Below the pieces are notes generated by a model, which saw only the letters and a program-made list of their open reading frames with translations, had not been told where the DNA came from and ran no database searches. Shown here piece after piece: positions 18,622 to 26,269 of a stretch of 34,709 nucleotides of DNA; position 1 is the first letter of the stretch, and the number at the start of each line of letters is the position of its first letter. Position numbers and translations under genes: made by a program. The DNA lies in NCBI GenBank assembly GCA_022795735.1, contig JAAWHG010000028.1, positions 1 through 34,709 of the forward strand, in the 5' to 3' direction. Origin of the DNA: Oscillospiraceae bacterium. Lineage in GTDB: Bacteria; Bacillota; Clostridia; Oscillospirales; Oscillospiraceae.

Positions 18622-19500
18622 ATGGCAAAGCAGTTATTAGGCAAGGAAGTTAACGCGGCGCTGACCGAGAAGATCACCTCCCGCGTGGAGGCCCTCAAGG
18701 CCAAGGGCATCGAGCCGACTCTGTGCATCCTCCGCTGCGGCGAGCGTCCCGACGATCTCAGCTACGAAAAGGGCGCGACCAAGCGCGCCGGCGATCTGGG
18801 CGTGTCCATTGTCAACGTCGTGCTGCCCGCCGACGTGAGCAAGGAAGAGCTCATCAAGAACATCGAGGCGATCAACGCCAACGACAAGATTCACGGCGTT
18901 CTGATGTTCCGCCCCCTGCCCGACCATCTCAAGGCCGATCAGGACATGATCTGCAACCATCTCGACCCCAAGAAGGACGTAGACGGCATGACCGACGGCT
19001 CCAACGCCGGCGTGTTCATGACCAAGAAGCTCGGCTTCGCGCCCTGCACTCCCTCCGCCTGCATGGAGATTCTCGACCATTACGGCATCGACTGCACCGG
19101 CAAGAACGCCGTCGTGCTGGGCCGCAGCCTGGTTGTGGGCCGCCCCGCCGCGATGATGCTGATGAAGAAAAACGCCACCGTCACCATCTGCCACACCAAG
19201 ACCAAGGACACCGCCGCCATCGCCCGCAACGCCGACATCATCATCTCCTGCGCCGGCGTGCTCAAGAGCCTGACCAAGGATTTCGTCAAGCCCGGGCAGG
19301 TCATCGTCGATGTGTCCATCAACTGGGACGCCGAGAAGGTCACCTCCAAGGGCAAGGGCGGCATCTCGGGCGACGCGGTGTTTGAAGACGTCGAGCCCAT
19401 TGTCGAGGCCATCACCCCCGTCCCCGGCGGCGTGGGCAGCGTGACCACTACCGTTCTCATCAGCCATGTCGTGGAGGCCGCTGAGCGCACCCTCGGGTAA
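18622..19500 (+). CDS. folD: Methylenetetrahydrofolate dehydrogenase/cyclohydrolase
   Basis: Oxidises 5,10-methylene-THF to methenyl-THF with NAD(P) and usually hydrolyses it to 10-formyl-THF. The 292 residues fit. The substrate region contains LSYEKGATKRAG, where the usual Tyr-x3-Lys spacing appears shifted by one residue, and DVDGMTDGSNAGVF. The nucleotide-binding motif is VVLGRSLVVGRPAAMMLM, followed by VTICHTKT. The ATG was preferred over a TTG six bases upstream. With fhs and fchA it links formate to methylene-THF. Since FchA can supply cyclohydrolase activity, this protein may act mainly as the dehydrogenase; that is inference. Confidence 0.92.
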   Translation: MAKQLLGKEVNAALTEKITSRVEALKAKGIEPTLCILRCGERPDDLSYEKGATKRAGDLGVSIVNVVLPADVSKEELIKNIEAINANDKIHGVLMFRPLPDHLKADQDMICNHLDPKKDVDGMTDGSNAGVFMTKKLGFAPCTPSACMEILDHYGIDCTGKNAVVLGRSLVVGRPAAMMLMKKNATVTICHTKTKDTAAIARNADIIISCAGVLKSLTKDFVKPGQVIVDVSINWDAEKVTSKGKGGISGDAVFEDVEPIVEAITPVPGGVGSVTTTVLISHVVEAAERTLG

Positions 19501-19529
19501 TACCCGCCTCGAAAGGGGAATGAGATGTT

Positions 19530-20834
19530 ATGAATAACGCCAAGCTCAACGCCAGCAAGGTGTTGAAACTCCTGTTCTGGGCCTTTACCGCCGCCTTTTT
19601 GATCGGCGCGTTTCTCGCCTCCGACCGGAGTGATATGTTCGCGGGCCTGGGACGGCTGCTGAATTATCCGGCGCAGGTCACCAAGGACTCTTTCCTGATC
19701 GGCGGCGTGTCGGGCACCTTCCTAAACGCGGCGCTGGTCGGGGCGGTCTGCTGCCTGCTGATGTGCATCCCCGGCTTTTCGGCCAACGGTACGACGGCCA
19801 TCGCCTATCTGCTGACGGTCGGCTTCTGCTTCTGGGGGATGAACATCCTCAACATCCTGCCCTGCATGGCGGGCGCGTTCCTTTACGCCGCGGTTCGCAG
19901 AGAGAAAATGTCGAGCGCGGTGAACTTCGCCATGTTCGCCACCGGCCTTGCGCCGCTGGTAACCGAAATGTTCCTCCGCTATCCAAGCCCCGACACGATC
20001 CACGGCTACACCGCCGTCAGCGTGTGTTTGGGAATCTTCATCGGCCTGCTGATCGGCTTCCTCACCGCCGTCGGCTGCGGCCACGCGCCCAACGTACATA
20101 AGGGCTACTCCATTTACTCGGCCGCCCTCCCCATCGGTATGCTGGGCTTCCTGCTGCGGGCGCTGCTCTACAATACGCTGGGCAACACCGTCCCCGAGAT
20201 CAAGGCCGAGCTGAGCGGCGGATTCCCGGTGATCTGCAACACGTTCTGCGTCGTGCTGTTCGTTCTGTGCGCCGCCGCCGGGTTCTGGCTCAACGGCAAG
20301 TCCTTCCGAGGCTACGGCAAGCTGCTGATGGACCCGTGCCACAAGGTGGATTTCTCCGCCAAGTTCAGCCCGGCGCTGGCACTGATGAACGTTGGCTTTT
20401 ACGGCTTGATTATCATGCTGTACTACAACCTCATCGGCGCGACCTGGACCGGCGTGACCATCGGCGTCGTCTTCTGCATGCTGGCCACCGGCGTGTCGGG
20501 CAGTACTCCGCTCAACATCATCCCCATTATGATCGGCTACTGGCTCATGAGTTTCCCGGGCGCGACCGACATCAACGCCCAGGCCATCGTGGTCGGCCTC
20601 TGCTTCGCCAGCGGCCTGACCCCGGTCGTGGGGCAGTACGGGTCCATCGTGGGCATCTTCGCCGGTGCGCTGCACTACTCGCTGGTCACCAGCGTCCCGG
20701 CCATGCACGGCGGCTTCGTCTTCTACAACGGCGGCTTTACCTGCTGCCTGCTGTGCATCGTAATCATTCCGATTCTTGAGAAGTTCCTCAAGAGCAAGTC
20801 GGAGCGTTTGGAGGCCAAGGCCGCCAAAACCTGA
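19530..20834 (+). CDS. DUF1576-like polytopic membrane protein with internal repeat
   Basis: Integral membrane protein of 434 residues with about 10-12 hydrophobic segments; it resembles the uncharacterised DUF1576 family. Three motif pairs recur in the same order in its two halves. NILP (108-111) matches NIIP (329-332). FATGLAP (136-142) matches FASGLTP (359-365). GIFIG followed by HKGYSIY (168-196) matches GIFAG followed by HGGFVFY (375-399). Such internal duplication is common in secondary transporters, so transport is a reasonable inference, though no substrate is known. It starts 29 bases after folD behind AAAGGGGAA, so it is probably cotranscribed with the one-carbon genes. A hairpin terminator follows. 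Confidence 0.7.
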   Translation: MNNAKLNASKVLKLLFWAFTAAFLIGAFLASDRSDMFAGLGRLLNYPAQVTKDSFLIGGVSGTFLNAALVGAVCCLLMCIPGFSANGTTAIAYLLTVGFCFWGMNILNILPCMAGAFLYAAVRREKMSSAVNFAMFATGLAPLVTEMFLRYPSPDTIHGYTAVSVCLGIFIGLLIGFLTAVGCGHAPNVHKGYSIYSAALPIGMLGFLLRALLYNTLGNTVPEIKAELSGGFPVICNTFCVVLFVLCAAAGFWLNGKSFRGYGKLLMDPCHKVDFSAKFSPALALMNVGFYGLIIMLYYNLIGATWTGVTIGVVFCMLATGVSGSTPLNIIPIMIGYWLMSFPGATDINAQAIVVGLCFASGLTPVVGQYGSIVGIFAGALHYSLVTSVPAMHGGFVFYNGGFTCCLLCIVIIPILEKFLKSKSERLEAKAAKT

Positions 20835-20854
20835 GCGCCTTTTATGCAACGAGA

Positions 20855-20879
20855 AAACCTCCGGCCTAGCCGGAGGTTT
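20855..20879. terminator. Bidirectional terminator containing the TlpA stop codon
   Basis: An 11-bp perfect stem (20855-20865 with 20869-20879) has a three-base CTA loop. On the minus strand that loop is the TAG stop codon of the thioredoxin-like gene. Short T-runs flank both sides (TTT on plus, TTTT on minus), so it probably ends both convergent transcripts. Confidence 0.75.
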
Positions 20880-21459
20880 CCTGTATATTCAGTTCGGTTT
20901 TGTAGAGCTCGTACATGGTGTCGGCGTCCGCCGCGCCGGTGCGGGCCGTGACCGCATAACCCTCTTCGTCCAGGATAACCGTCGTCGGGAGGGAGGTGAC
21001 CCCGCCGAACAGGGCCTGGATCGTACCATCGGCGTCCAGGACGATGGGGAAGGTGTAGCCGTTGTCCTCGGCGAACCGCCGCACCGTCTTTTCGTCCTCC
21101 CCGCAGTTGACGGCCAGAATGACCAGCTCGTCCGGGTATTCCTCGGACAGCTGCTGGAACGCCGGCATCTCTCCAACGCAGGGACCGCACCAGGTCGCCC
21201 AGAAATTCAGGAGGACCTTTTTCCCTTGAAAATCCGAGAGGGAGGCCGTTTCATCGTCGAGCATCGTCATTTCAAAATCCGGGATCGCGATCCGTTCCGC
21301 CTCGGTCTCTTCGGGGGGTTCCTCCCCGCCGGGTTCCTGCGGCTGCTCCGCCGGCTGGACGGCCTGCGCGGGAGGCCCCGGTGGGGCGGCCTCCTGTTCC
21401 CGCGCGGCGCAGCCGGAAAGCAGCAGGAGGGCCAGCAGCGCCAGACTAAGCTGTTTCAT
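20866..21459 (-). CDS. TlpA/ResA-like thioredoxin-fold lipoprotein
   Basis: Extracytoplasmic thiol-disulfide oxidoreductase of 197 residues anchored by lipid. The signal peptide ends in a lipobox (LLSGC) with C17 as the lipidated residue. A Pro/Glu/Gln-rich tether (about 20-55) separates it from the thioredoxin domain. The active site is C91-GP-C94 in NFWATWCGPCVGEMPAF. The cis-proline loop is near SLPTTVILDEEG. It overlaps the upstream polyferredoxin gene by 14 bases, so the two are coupled. The likely role is reduction of exported disulfides or a dedicated partner, with electrons from the membrane protein encoded upstream. It is not in a cytochrome-maturation operon. Confidence 0.88.
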   Translation of the reverse strand: MKQLSLALLALLLLSGCAAREQEAAPPGPPAQAVQPAEQPQEPGGEEPPEETEAERIAIPDFEMTMLDDETASLSDFQGKKVLLNFWATWCGPCVGEMPAFQQLSEEYPDELVILAVNCGEDEKTVRRFAEDNGYTFPIVLDADGTIQALFGGVTSLPTTVILDEEGYAVTARTGAADADTMYELYKTELNIQETSG

Positions 21460-22306
21460 GTTTCATTTTCTCCTTTCGCCGGTTTTTTTGACAGATCGCG
21501 CCGTGCTTGCAGACGGCGCGGCATTCCCCGCACTGGATACATTCGCCGTCCCCCGGACGCCTGACGTCCAGTTTGCAGTGGCGGACGCAGGCTCCGCAGC
21601 CGGTACAGGCTTCGCCGTCCACCTGAATGCCCAGGATGCTGATGCGGGAAAACAGGGAGTAGATGGCCCCCAGCGGACACAGGAAACGGCAGAAGCTTCT
21701 GTAGGCAAAGGCCGCGCTGACTAGAATCAGACACAGCAGCGCAACCTTCCATTGAAAGAGCCCGCCGGCCAGCGCCCGCAGCTGCGGGTCCCCGGCCATC
21801 AGCGGGAGCCCGCCCTCCAGCGTACCGGCAGGGCAGATATATTTACAGAAGGCGGGAACCGGCATGCCGTTGGCAAGCCCCAGAAAGAGCGGAACGCCGA
21901 TGGCGAAGACGGCCAGCACCACGTATTTGAACCGGCTGAGCGAACGGGTCAGCCGGCCCTTTTTCAATTTGGGACCGGGGACCTTGTACAGCAGCTCCTG
22001 CACCAGGCCAAATGGACACAGAAAGCCGCAGATCACCCGTCCGAGCAGCAGGCCAAACAGCAGCAGGAGTCCAAAAATATACAGGGGCAGCCGGTAGCGG
22101 ACGCTGCTCAAGGCGTTTTGCAGGGCCCCCAGGGGACAGGCGGCCACCGCACCGGGGCAGGAGTAGCAGTTCAGGCCGGGAACGCACAGTCCCTTCAGCC
22201 GCCCCTGGTAGATCGAGGGGCCGGCAAAGCCCTTGAGGTTGGCGTTGTACAACAGGGCGGCGGCCAGTTGGATACACTTACGCCGGAAGGGCAGACGCTC
22301 AGCCAA
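21446..22306 (-). CDS. NapH-like membrane polyferredoxin
   Basis: Membrane iron-sulfur protein of 286 residues. About four or five hydrophobic helices (near 75-100, 128-146, 187-204 and others) are interleaved with Cys-x3-Cys-Pro motifs at C93/C97, C154/C158 and C206/C210, a pattern seen in NapH, RdxA and CcoG relatives. Two C-terminal 4Fe-4S ferredoxin clusters are clear: C234, C237, C240, C244 and C256, C259, C262, C266. More cysteines lie at 41, 47, 50 and 57. The start is a TTG overlapping the end of the CXXC miniprotein gene. It probably carries electrons across the membrane to the TlpA-like lipoprotein; the direction and donor are inferred. Confidence 0.82.
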   Translation of the reverse strand: MAERLPFRRKCIQLAAALLYNANLKGFAGPSIYQGRLKGLCVPGLNCYSCPGAVAACPLGALQNALSSVRYRLPLYIFGLLLLFGLLLGRVICGFLCPFGLVQELLYKVPGPKLKKGRLTRSLSRFKYVVLAVFAIGVPLFLGLANGMPVPAFCKYICPAGTLEGGLPLMAGDPQLRALAGGLFQWKVALLCLILVSAAFAYRSFCRFLCPLGAIYSLFSRISILGIQVDGEACTGCGACVRHCKLDVRRPGDGECIQCGECRAVCKHGAICQKNRRKEKMKHETA

Positions 22307-22430
22307 TGCCGATACACTCCAGGCAGACCCGGACCGCCTTGTTCATCGTCACGGCGTATTCCCCCCGCCACAGGCCCGCCAGCAGCGCCGCCGCGCCCGC
22401 GAAGGCAATTGCAAGCCTCGTCTTTCGCAT
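22299..22430 (-). CDS. CD1871A-type CXXC motif miniprotein
   Basis: A 43-residue protein with one membrane helix (about residues 5-21) and a C-terminal C36-LE-C39-IGIG motif. It resembles the small CD1871A family of Clostridia, which typically end in a CLECIGIG-like sequence. AAGGAGG lies 9 bases before the ATG; an upstream in-frame start is unnecessary. It is the first gene of the redox operon, its stop overlaps the TTG of the polyferredoxin gene, and a strong promoter precedes it. A redox-active dithiol or a metal/cluster ligand are both possible roles. Confidence 0.8.
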   Translation of the reverse strand: MRKTRLAIAFAGAAALLAGLWRGEYAVTMNKAVRVCLECIGIG

Positions 22431-22455
22431 GTTTGCCGCCCTCCTTTTCCCGCCT

Positions 22456-22484
22456 ATCCTATCACGCGCCCCGCCCTTTGTCAA
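22456..22484 (-). promoter_or_regulatory. Strong promoter of the CXXC/polyferredoxin/TlpA operon
   Basis: On the minus strand a perfect TTGACA (22484-22479) and TAGGAT (22461-22456) are 17 bases apart. This is one of the best promoters in the window and lies 26 bases before the miniprotein ATG. Confidence 0.85.
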
Positions 22485-22608
22485 ATGGAATCCGGAACAA
22501 CCGTTCCCGCGGTTCCGCCCGCCTTCGCGCTTATAGCAAGGTTGTGTAAAAACACCGGGTTTTACGTCGGCAATGCCGGATTTTCAACGGGACACCCTCT
22601 GCCGCCTC

Positions 22609-22637
22609 TTGCAACCTTTCCAGTTTTCTGCTACAAT
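22609..22637 (+). promoter_or_regulatory. Promoter of the membrane protein-rpiB-phosphatase operon
   Basis: TTGCAA (22609-22614) and TACAAT (22632-22637) are 17 bases apart, about 36 bases upstream of the membrane protein ATG. It is divergent from the redox-operon promoter. Confidence 0.75.
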
Positions 22638-22673
22638 ATAACGGTTGGAAGCAAAAAGAAGGGGGCGGGCAAA

Positions 22674-23801
22674 ATGCCGGAACTGATTTTCCATATTCTA
22701 ATCATAGGGCTTCCCGCCCTCGTTCTGCTCTACAGCGCCGTCTGCGCCGCCGCCCTCCGCCCCCGTACGGGGACGCTGGCGTGGATTTCCGCCTGCGACC
22801 GCCCCGCGCCGCTTCTGCTCGGCCACCCGCATCCGGCCGGCAAAAAGGACGTACTGCCCCTGGCGGCCGTCTGCGCCGTCACCGTCCTGCTTCGCGCGGC
22901 CGGTTCCATGCAGCCCTTCGCCGCCTTCTTCTCTCAGCCCCCCGCGCCGCTGGCGTGGGCTCTGCTCGAGCTGGCAGGTGCGCCGTTGGCTGCCGCCGCG
23001 CTGGCCTATTTGCTGATGAAGCGGCTGTTTGGGCAGACCGTTTCCGCCGCCCTCTGCGCCGCGTTGGTGGCGGCCGACTTCTCCGCCAATCCGGTGAGTC
23101 TCGCCTTTTCGGCCGCCTCGCTGTATTGTCTGGTCCGCTATCTGACCGTTCCCGAAGACGCAGGGTTTCCCCAGGCCGCCATTCCGCTGGTGGGCGGCTT
23201 TGTCTGCCTGGCCATCGGCTGTGTCTTTGACCCGGCCCTGCTGCTGATGCTGGCGGCAGCCGTTTTCCTGTGTCTGGTGGGCTGCGCCGACCGTTTTATC
23301 ATAACGGGAAAGCTTTGGGTGCCCTCCTGTCTGGCGGCGGCGCTCCTTTCGGTCACGCTGACCTGGATTGCCGTCTTTATCCCCGCCGGGCTGGCGGACG
23401 GATATGCTTTCCCGGCCATGCTGGCCGAGGGGGGCTATTACTGGATGGCGCTCCGGCGTCTCGGGGCCGGCTTCTTCGCGCTGTACAGCGGCGGGCTGGC
23501 CGTGGTTTCGCTGCCGGACGGGTGGCCCCTGTTTTTGGCCGCTTTCCCGGCCCTGCTGGCGGCGGCGATATGGCTGGTCCGCGACCACAGCCGCCACAGC
23601 CTTGTTGTTTTCATCTGGTCCGTGATGCAGCTCCTCACCCTGGCCCTGCTGGGCAGCAACGCGCTCTCCCTCGGCTGCGCCGTCTGCCTGTGCCAGGTGT
23701 GGTCCAAGTTGGAGGAAAACCGGTTTCTTTGGCTCGCCTGGGTGGGGGCCGGCGCGCTGTTCGCGCTGCTGCTGGCGCTGCATTTTTTGTTTGGATACTG
23801 A
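22674..23801 (+). CDS. Unidentified polytopic membrane protein
   Basis: A 375-residue protein, strongly hydrophobic, with roughly ten predicted membrane segments and short polar loops. I do not recognise the family. The overall look (many Ala/Leu helices, a mid-protein ADFSANP-VSLAFSAASLYCLVRYL stretch) recalls the membrane part of GT39/PMT-type glycosyltransferases. However, the catalytic acidic motif of the first external loop is not evident, so that is only a resemblance. The ATG lies behind AGAAGGGGG and 36 bases after a good promoter. A longer open frame upstream would cross that promoter and is rejected. rpiB follows after 14 bases. Confidence 0.75.
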   Translation: MPELIFHILIIGLPALVLLYSAVCAAALRPRTGTLAWISACDRPAPLLLGHPHPAGKKDVLPLAAVCAVTVLLRAAGSMQPFAAFFSQPPAPLAWALLELAGAPLAAAALAYLLMKRLFGQTVSAALCAALVAADFSANPVSLAFSAASLYCLVRYLTVPEDAGFPQAAIPLVGGFVCLAIGCVFDPALLLMLAAAVFLCLVGCADRFIITGKLWVPSCLAAALLSVTLTWIAVFIPAGLADGYAFPAMLAEGGYYWMALRRLGAGFFALYSGGLAVVSLPDGWPLFLAAFPALLAAAIWLVRDHSRHSLVVFIWSVMQLLTLALLGSNALSLGCAVCLCQVWSKLEENRFLWLAWVGAGALFALLLALHFLFGY

Positions 23802-23815
23802 CAGGAGGTTATACC

Positions 23816-24250
23816 ATGATAGCACTCGCCTGCGACCACGGCGCGCTCGCACTGCGCGACGCGGTCAAAAAACATCTGGACGCCCGTGGGCTCCCCTACA
23901 AGGACTTTGGAACCGACAGCGCCGATAGCTGCGACTATCCCGACTACGCCGGTCCCGCCGCCCAGGCGGTCGCGTCGGGGGAATGCGAACGGGGCATCGT
24001 CCTCTGCACCACCGGCATTGGGGTGAGCATTACGGCCAACAAGGTCAAGGGCATTCGCTGCGCCCTGCTCTCCGATCTGATGAGCGCCCGCCTGTGCCGC
24101 CAGCACAACAACGCCAACATGATGGCCATCGGCGCGGCGGTGGTGGGGGAAAAGCTGGCATTGGAAATCGTGGACATGTTTTTGGACACGCCGTTTGAGG
24201 GGGGCCGCCATGCCCGCCGTGTGGACAAGATGATGGGCTATGAACATTGA
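23816..24250 (+). CDS. rpiB: Ribose-5-phosphate isomerase B (RpiB/LacAB family)
   Basis: Interconverts ribose-5-phosphate and ribulose-5-phosphate in the pentose phosphate pathway. The 144 residues fit RpiB. The motifs are ACDHGA with H8 near the start, the catalytic C64 in IVLCTTGIGVSI, and the RQHNNANM segment with H97. A strong ACAGGAGG precedes the ATG. LacA/LacB or allose-6-phosphate isomerase relatives share this fold, but the active-site cysteine and length favour RpiB. It overlaps the next gene by 11 bases. It follows an unrelated membrane gene, so the operon logic is unclear. Confidence 0.9.
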   Translation: MIALACDHGALALRDAVKKHLDARGLPYKDFGTDSADSCDYPDYAGPAAQAVASGECERGIVLCTTGIGVSITANKVKGIRCALLSDLMSARLCRQHNNANMMAIGAAVVGEKLALEIVDMFLDTPFEGGRHARRVDKMMGYEH

Positions 24251-25046
24251 GGAATTGACCGCCCTGGCTTCCCAAATCGAAGCCGCCGCCCGTGAGGCCG
24301 GGGCCATGATGCTGGGCGCGGAGGCCGATAAGTCGGTCAGCACCAAGAGCGGGCGCAAGGATTTGGTGACCCGCTACGACAAGGAAATTCAGCGCTTCCT
24401 GGAGGAGCGGCTTTTGTCGCTGCTGCCCGAGGCGGGATTTTTAGGCGAGGAGGCGCTCGGGCACGACGCCCACACCGAGCGGGATTTCCTCTTTATCGTC
24501 GATCCCATCGACGGGACCACGAATTTTGTGAAGGGCTGCAACCAGAGCTGCGTCTCCATTGGCCTGGGCATCCGGGGCGAGATGGCGGTCGGGGTGGTCT
24601 TCAACCCCTACCGCGACGAACTGTTCACCGCCGTCAAGGGCGGCGGCGCGCTGCTGAACGGCGCTCCCCTCCGCATTCCCAACTGCGCGCCGGAGGATGC
24701 GCTGGTGCTGGTGGGCTCCTCCCCCTACTACCGCGAGCTGACCGACGTCACCTTTGCCATGGCGAGGCTGCTCTTCGACCGGTGTCTCGATCTGCGCCGG
24801 AGCGGCTCGGCGGCGCTGGACCTCTGCGACGTGGCCGCTGGACGCGCCGGCTGTTATTTTGAATGCCGCCTCTCCCCCTGGGATTTCGCGGCGGGCGGTC
24901 TGATTGTCCGGGAGGCGGGCGGCGTGGTGACCGATCTGACGGGCGGTCCCCTCGCGTTCGCCCAAAAGTGCCCGGTGGCCGCCGGCAGCGTCCAATGCCA
25001 CCCCGCGCTGCTCCAGGCCGCGAAGGACTGCGGCTTCTCCGGCTGA
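24240..25046 (+). CDS. Inositol monophosphatase family protein
   Basis: Mg-dependent sugar or nucleotide phosphatase of the IMPase/SuhB/CysQ superfamily, 268 residues. The metal ligands are visible as E70 (GEE), D88 and D91 in VDPIDGTTNFVKG, and D215 in SPWDFAAGG near the C-terminus. The threonine pair after the second aspartate is the usual one. Substrate may be myo-inositol-1-phosphate, fructose-1,6-bisphosphate or another phosphate ester; family members are often broad. The start lies inside the end of rpiB, so the two are coupled. Confidence 0.88.
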   Translation: MNIEELTALASQIEAAAREAGAMMLGAEADKSVSTKSGRKDLVTRYDKEIQRFLEERLLSLLPEAGFLGEEALGHDAHTERDFLFIVDPIDGTTNFVKGCNQSCVSIGLGIRGEMAVGVVFNPYRDELFTAVKGGGALLNGAPLRIPNCAPEDALVLVGSSPYYRELTDVTFAMARLLFDRCLDLRRSGSAALDLCDVAAGRAGCYFECRLSPWDFAAGGLIVREAGGVVTDLTGGPLAFAQKCPVAAGSVQCHPALLQAAKDCGFSG

Positions 25047-25048
25047 CA

Positions 25049-25092
25049 CAAAAACTCCCCGCCCGCGCCCCAAACGGGCCGCGGAGGGGAGT
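25049..25092 (-). terminator. Terminator downstream of the aminotransferase gene
   Basis: ACTCCCC (25054-25060) pairs with GGGGAGT (25086-25092), with further inner GC pairing (GCCCG with CGGGC). On the minus strand the hairpin is followed by TTTTT, fitting termination of the leftward aminotransferase transcript. It sits just beyond the stop of the convergent phosphatase gene and may serve both. Confidence 0.75.
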
Positions 25093-25102
25093 CTGCTGTA
25101 TT

Positions 25103-26269
25103 TTATCCCATTTTTTCCCGAATCTGTCCCAGACGGTTGAGGGCCTCGTTGAGGGTTTCGTCCATCTTGGCGAAATGGAGCCGGACGATGTGGTTGACAT
25201 CCTCATTGAAGAAGGAGGAGCCGGGCACCGCCGCCACGCCCACCTTTCGCGCCATCGTCTCGCAGAATTCCACGTCGCTCTGGCCGGGCTTGAGATAGGG
25301 GCTGATGTCGGCCAGCACGAAATAGGCGCCCTGGGGGTCGGTGTAGGGGATGCCGATGCGGGTTAAGCCGTCGGTGAACAGCTTCTTCATGTGGGCGTAG
25401 TGGGCGCCAAATTCCTCGTAGTAGCTGTCCGGCATGTCCAGACCCACCACGGCGGCCTCCATCAGCGGCGAGGCCGCGCCGACGGCGTTGAAGTCGTGGA
25501 ACTGCTTGACCCGGTCCATCAGCTCCTTGGGGGCGATGGCGTAGCCCAGCCGCCAGCCGGTGATGGAGTAGGTCTTGGACAGGGAGGAGCAGGACACCGT
25601 CCGCTCCCACATGCCGGGCAGGCTGTTCATATAAACATGCTTGTGACCCTCGTAGACGATGTGCTCATAGACCTCGTCCATGATGGCGTAGACGTCGTAT
25701 TTGACGCAGAGGCCGGCAATGATGCTCAGCTCGTCCCGGGTGAACACCTTGCCGCTGGGGTTGGAGGGGTTGCAGATCAGGATAGCCTTGATCCCCTGCT
25801 TGAAGGCGTCCTCCAGGACGTTGGGGTCGAAGTCGAACGCGGGGGGGACCAGGGGGATGAAGACCGGCTCGCAGCCGGCCATGATGGCCTGGGCGCGGTA
25901 GTTCTCAAAGTAGGGGGAGAACATGGCGATCTTGTCGCCCGGGTTGGTCAGGGCAAAGATGGTGTCCACCATCGCCTCGGTGGAGCCGATGGTGACGACG
26001 ATGTTGGCGTCCGGGTCCAGCTCGCGGCCCATGAACCGGCCGCATTTGCGGGCCAGGGCGGCGCGGAAGTTGGGCGCGCCCATGGTGATGGGGTACTGGT
26101 GCGGTCCCTGGTGGGCCACCTCGGCCAGCCGGTCCATCAGCGCCTGGGGCGGGTCGAAGTCGGGGAAGCCCTGGGCCAGGTTGATGGCGCCGCAGTCGAG
26201 GCTGATGCGGGTCATGCGGCGGATAACCGAATCGGTGAACTGCTCACATTTTCTGCTGATTGGCTGCAT
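25103..26269 (-). CDS. Class I/II PLP aminotransferase
   Basis: Fold-type-I PLP enzyme of 388 residues. The PLP lysine is K232 in SSLSKTYSITGWRLGY. N170 (NPSNPSGK), D198 (IMDEVYEH) and a C-terminal arginine in IVRLHF complete the usual set. The N-terminal LAQGFPDFDPP resembles the methionine/kynurenine aminotransferase (YbdL/KAT) branch more than aspartate aminotransferase. It would move amino groups between an aromatic or sulfur amino acid and a keto acid in the cytoplasm. The start overlaps the end of the thioesterase-like gene by 26 bases, implying one transcript. Substrate is not certain. Confidence 0.9.
   Translation of the reverse strand: MQPISRKCEQFTDSVIRRMTRISLDCGAINLAQGFPDFDPPQALMDRLAEVAHQGPHQYPITMGAPNFRAALARKCGRFMGRELDPDANIVVTIGSTEAMVDTIFALTNPGDKIAMFSPYFENYRAQAIMAGCEPVFIPLVPPAFDFDPNVLEDAFKQGIKAILICNPSNPSGKVFTRDELSIIAGLCVKYDVYAIMDEVYEHIVYEGHKHVYMNSLPGMWERTVSCSSLSKTYSITGWRLGYAIAPKELMDRVKQFHDFNAVGAASPLMEAAVVGLDMPDSYYEEFGAHYAHMKKLFTDGLTRIGIPYTDPQGAYFVLADISPYLKPGQSDVEFCETMARKVGVAAVPGSSFFNEDVNHIVRLHFAKMDETLNEALNRLGQIREKMG

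Noticed and set aside
22233-22673. Upstream extension of the unidentified membrane protein
   Set aside because: It would overlap the divergent redox operon and both promoters; the ATG at 22674 has a ribosome site and a well-spaced promoter.
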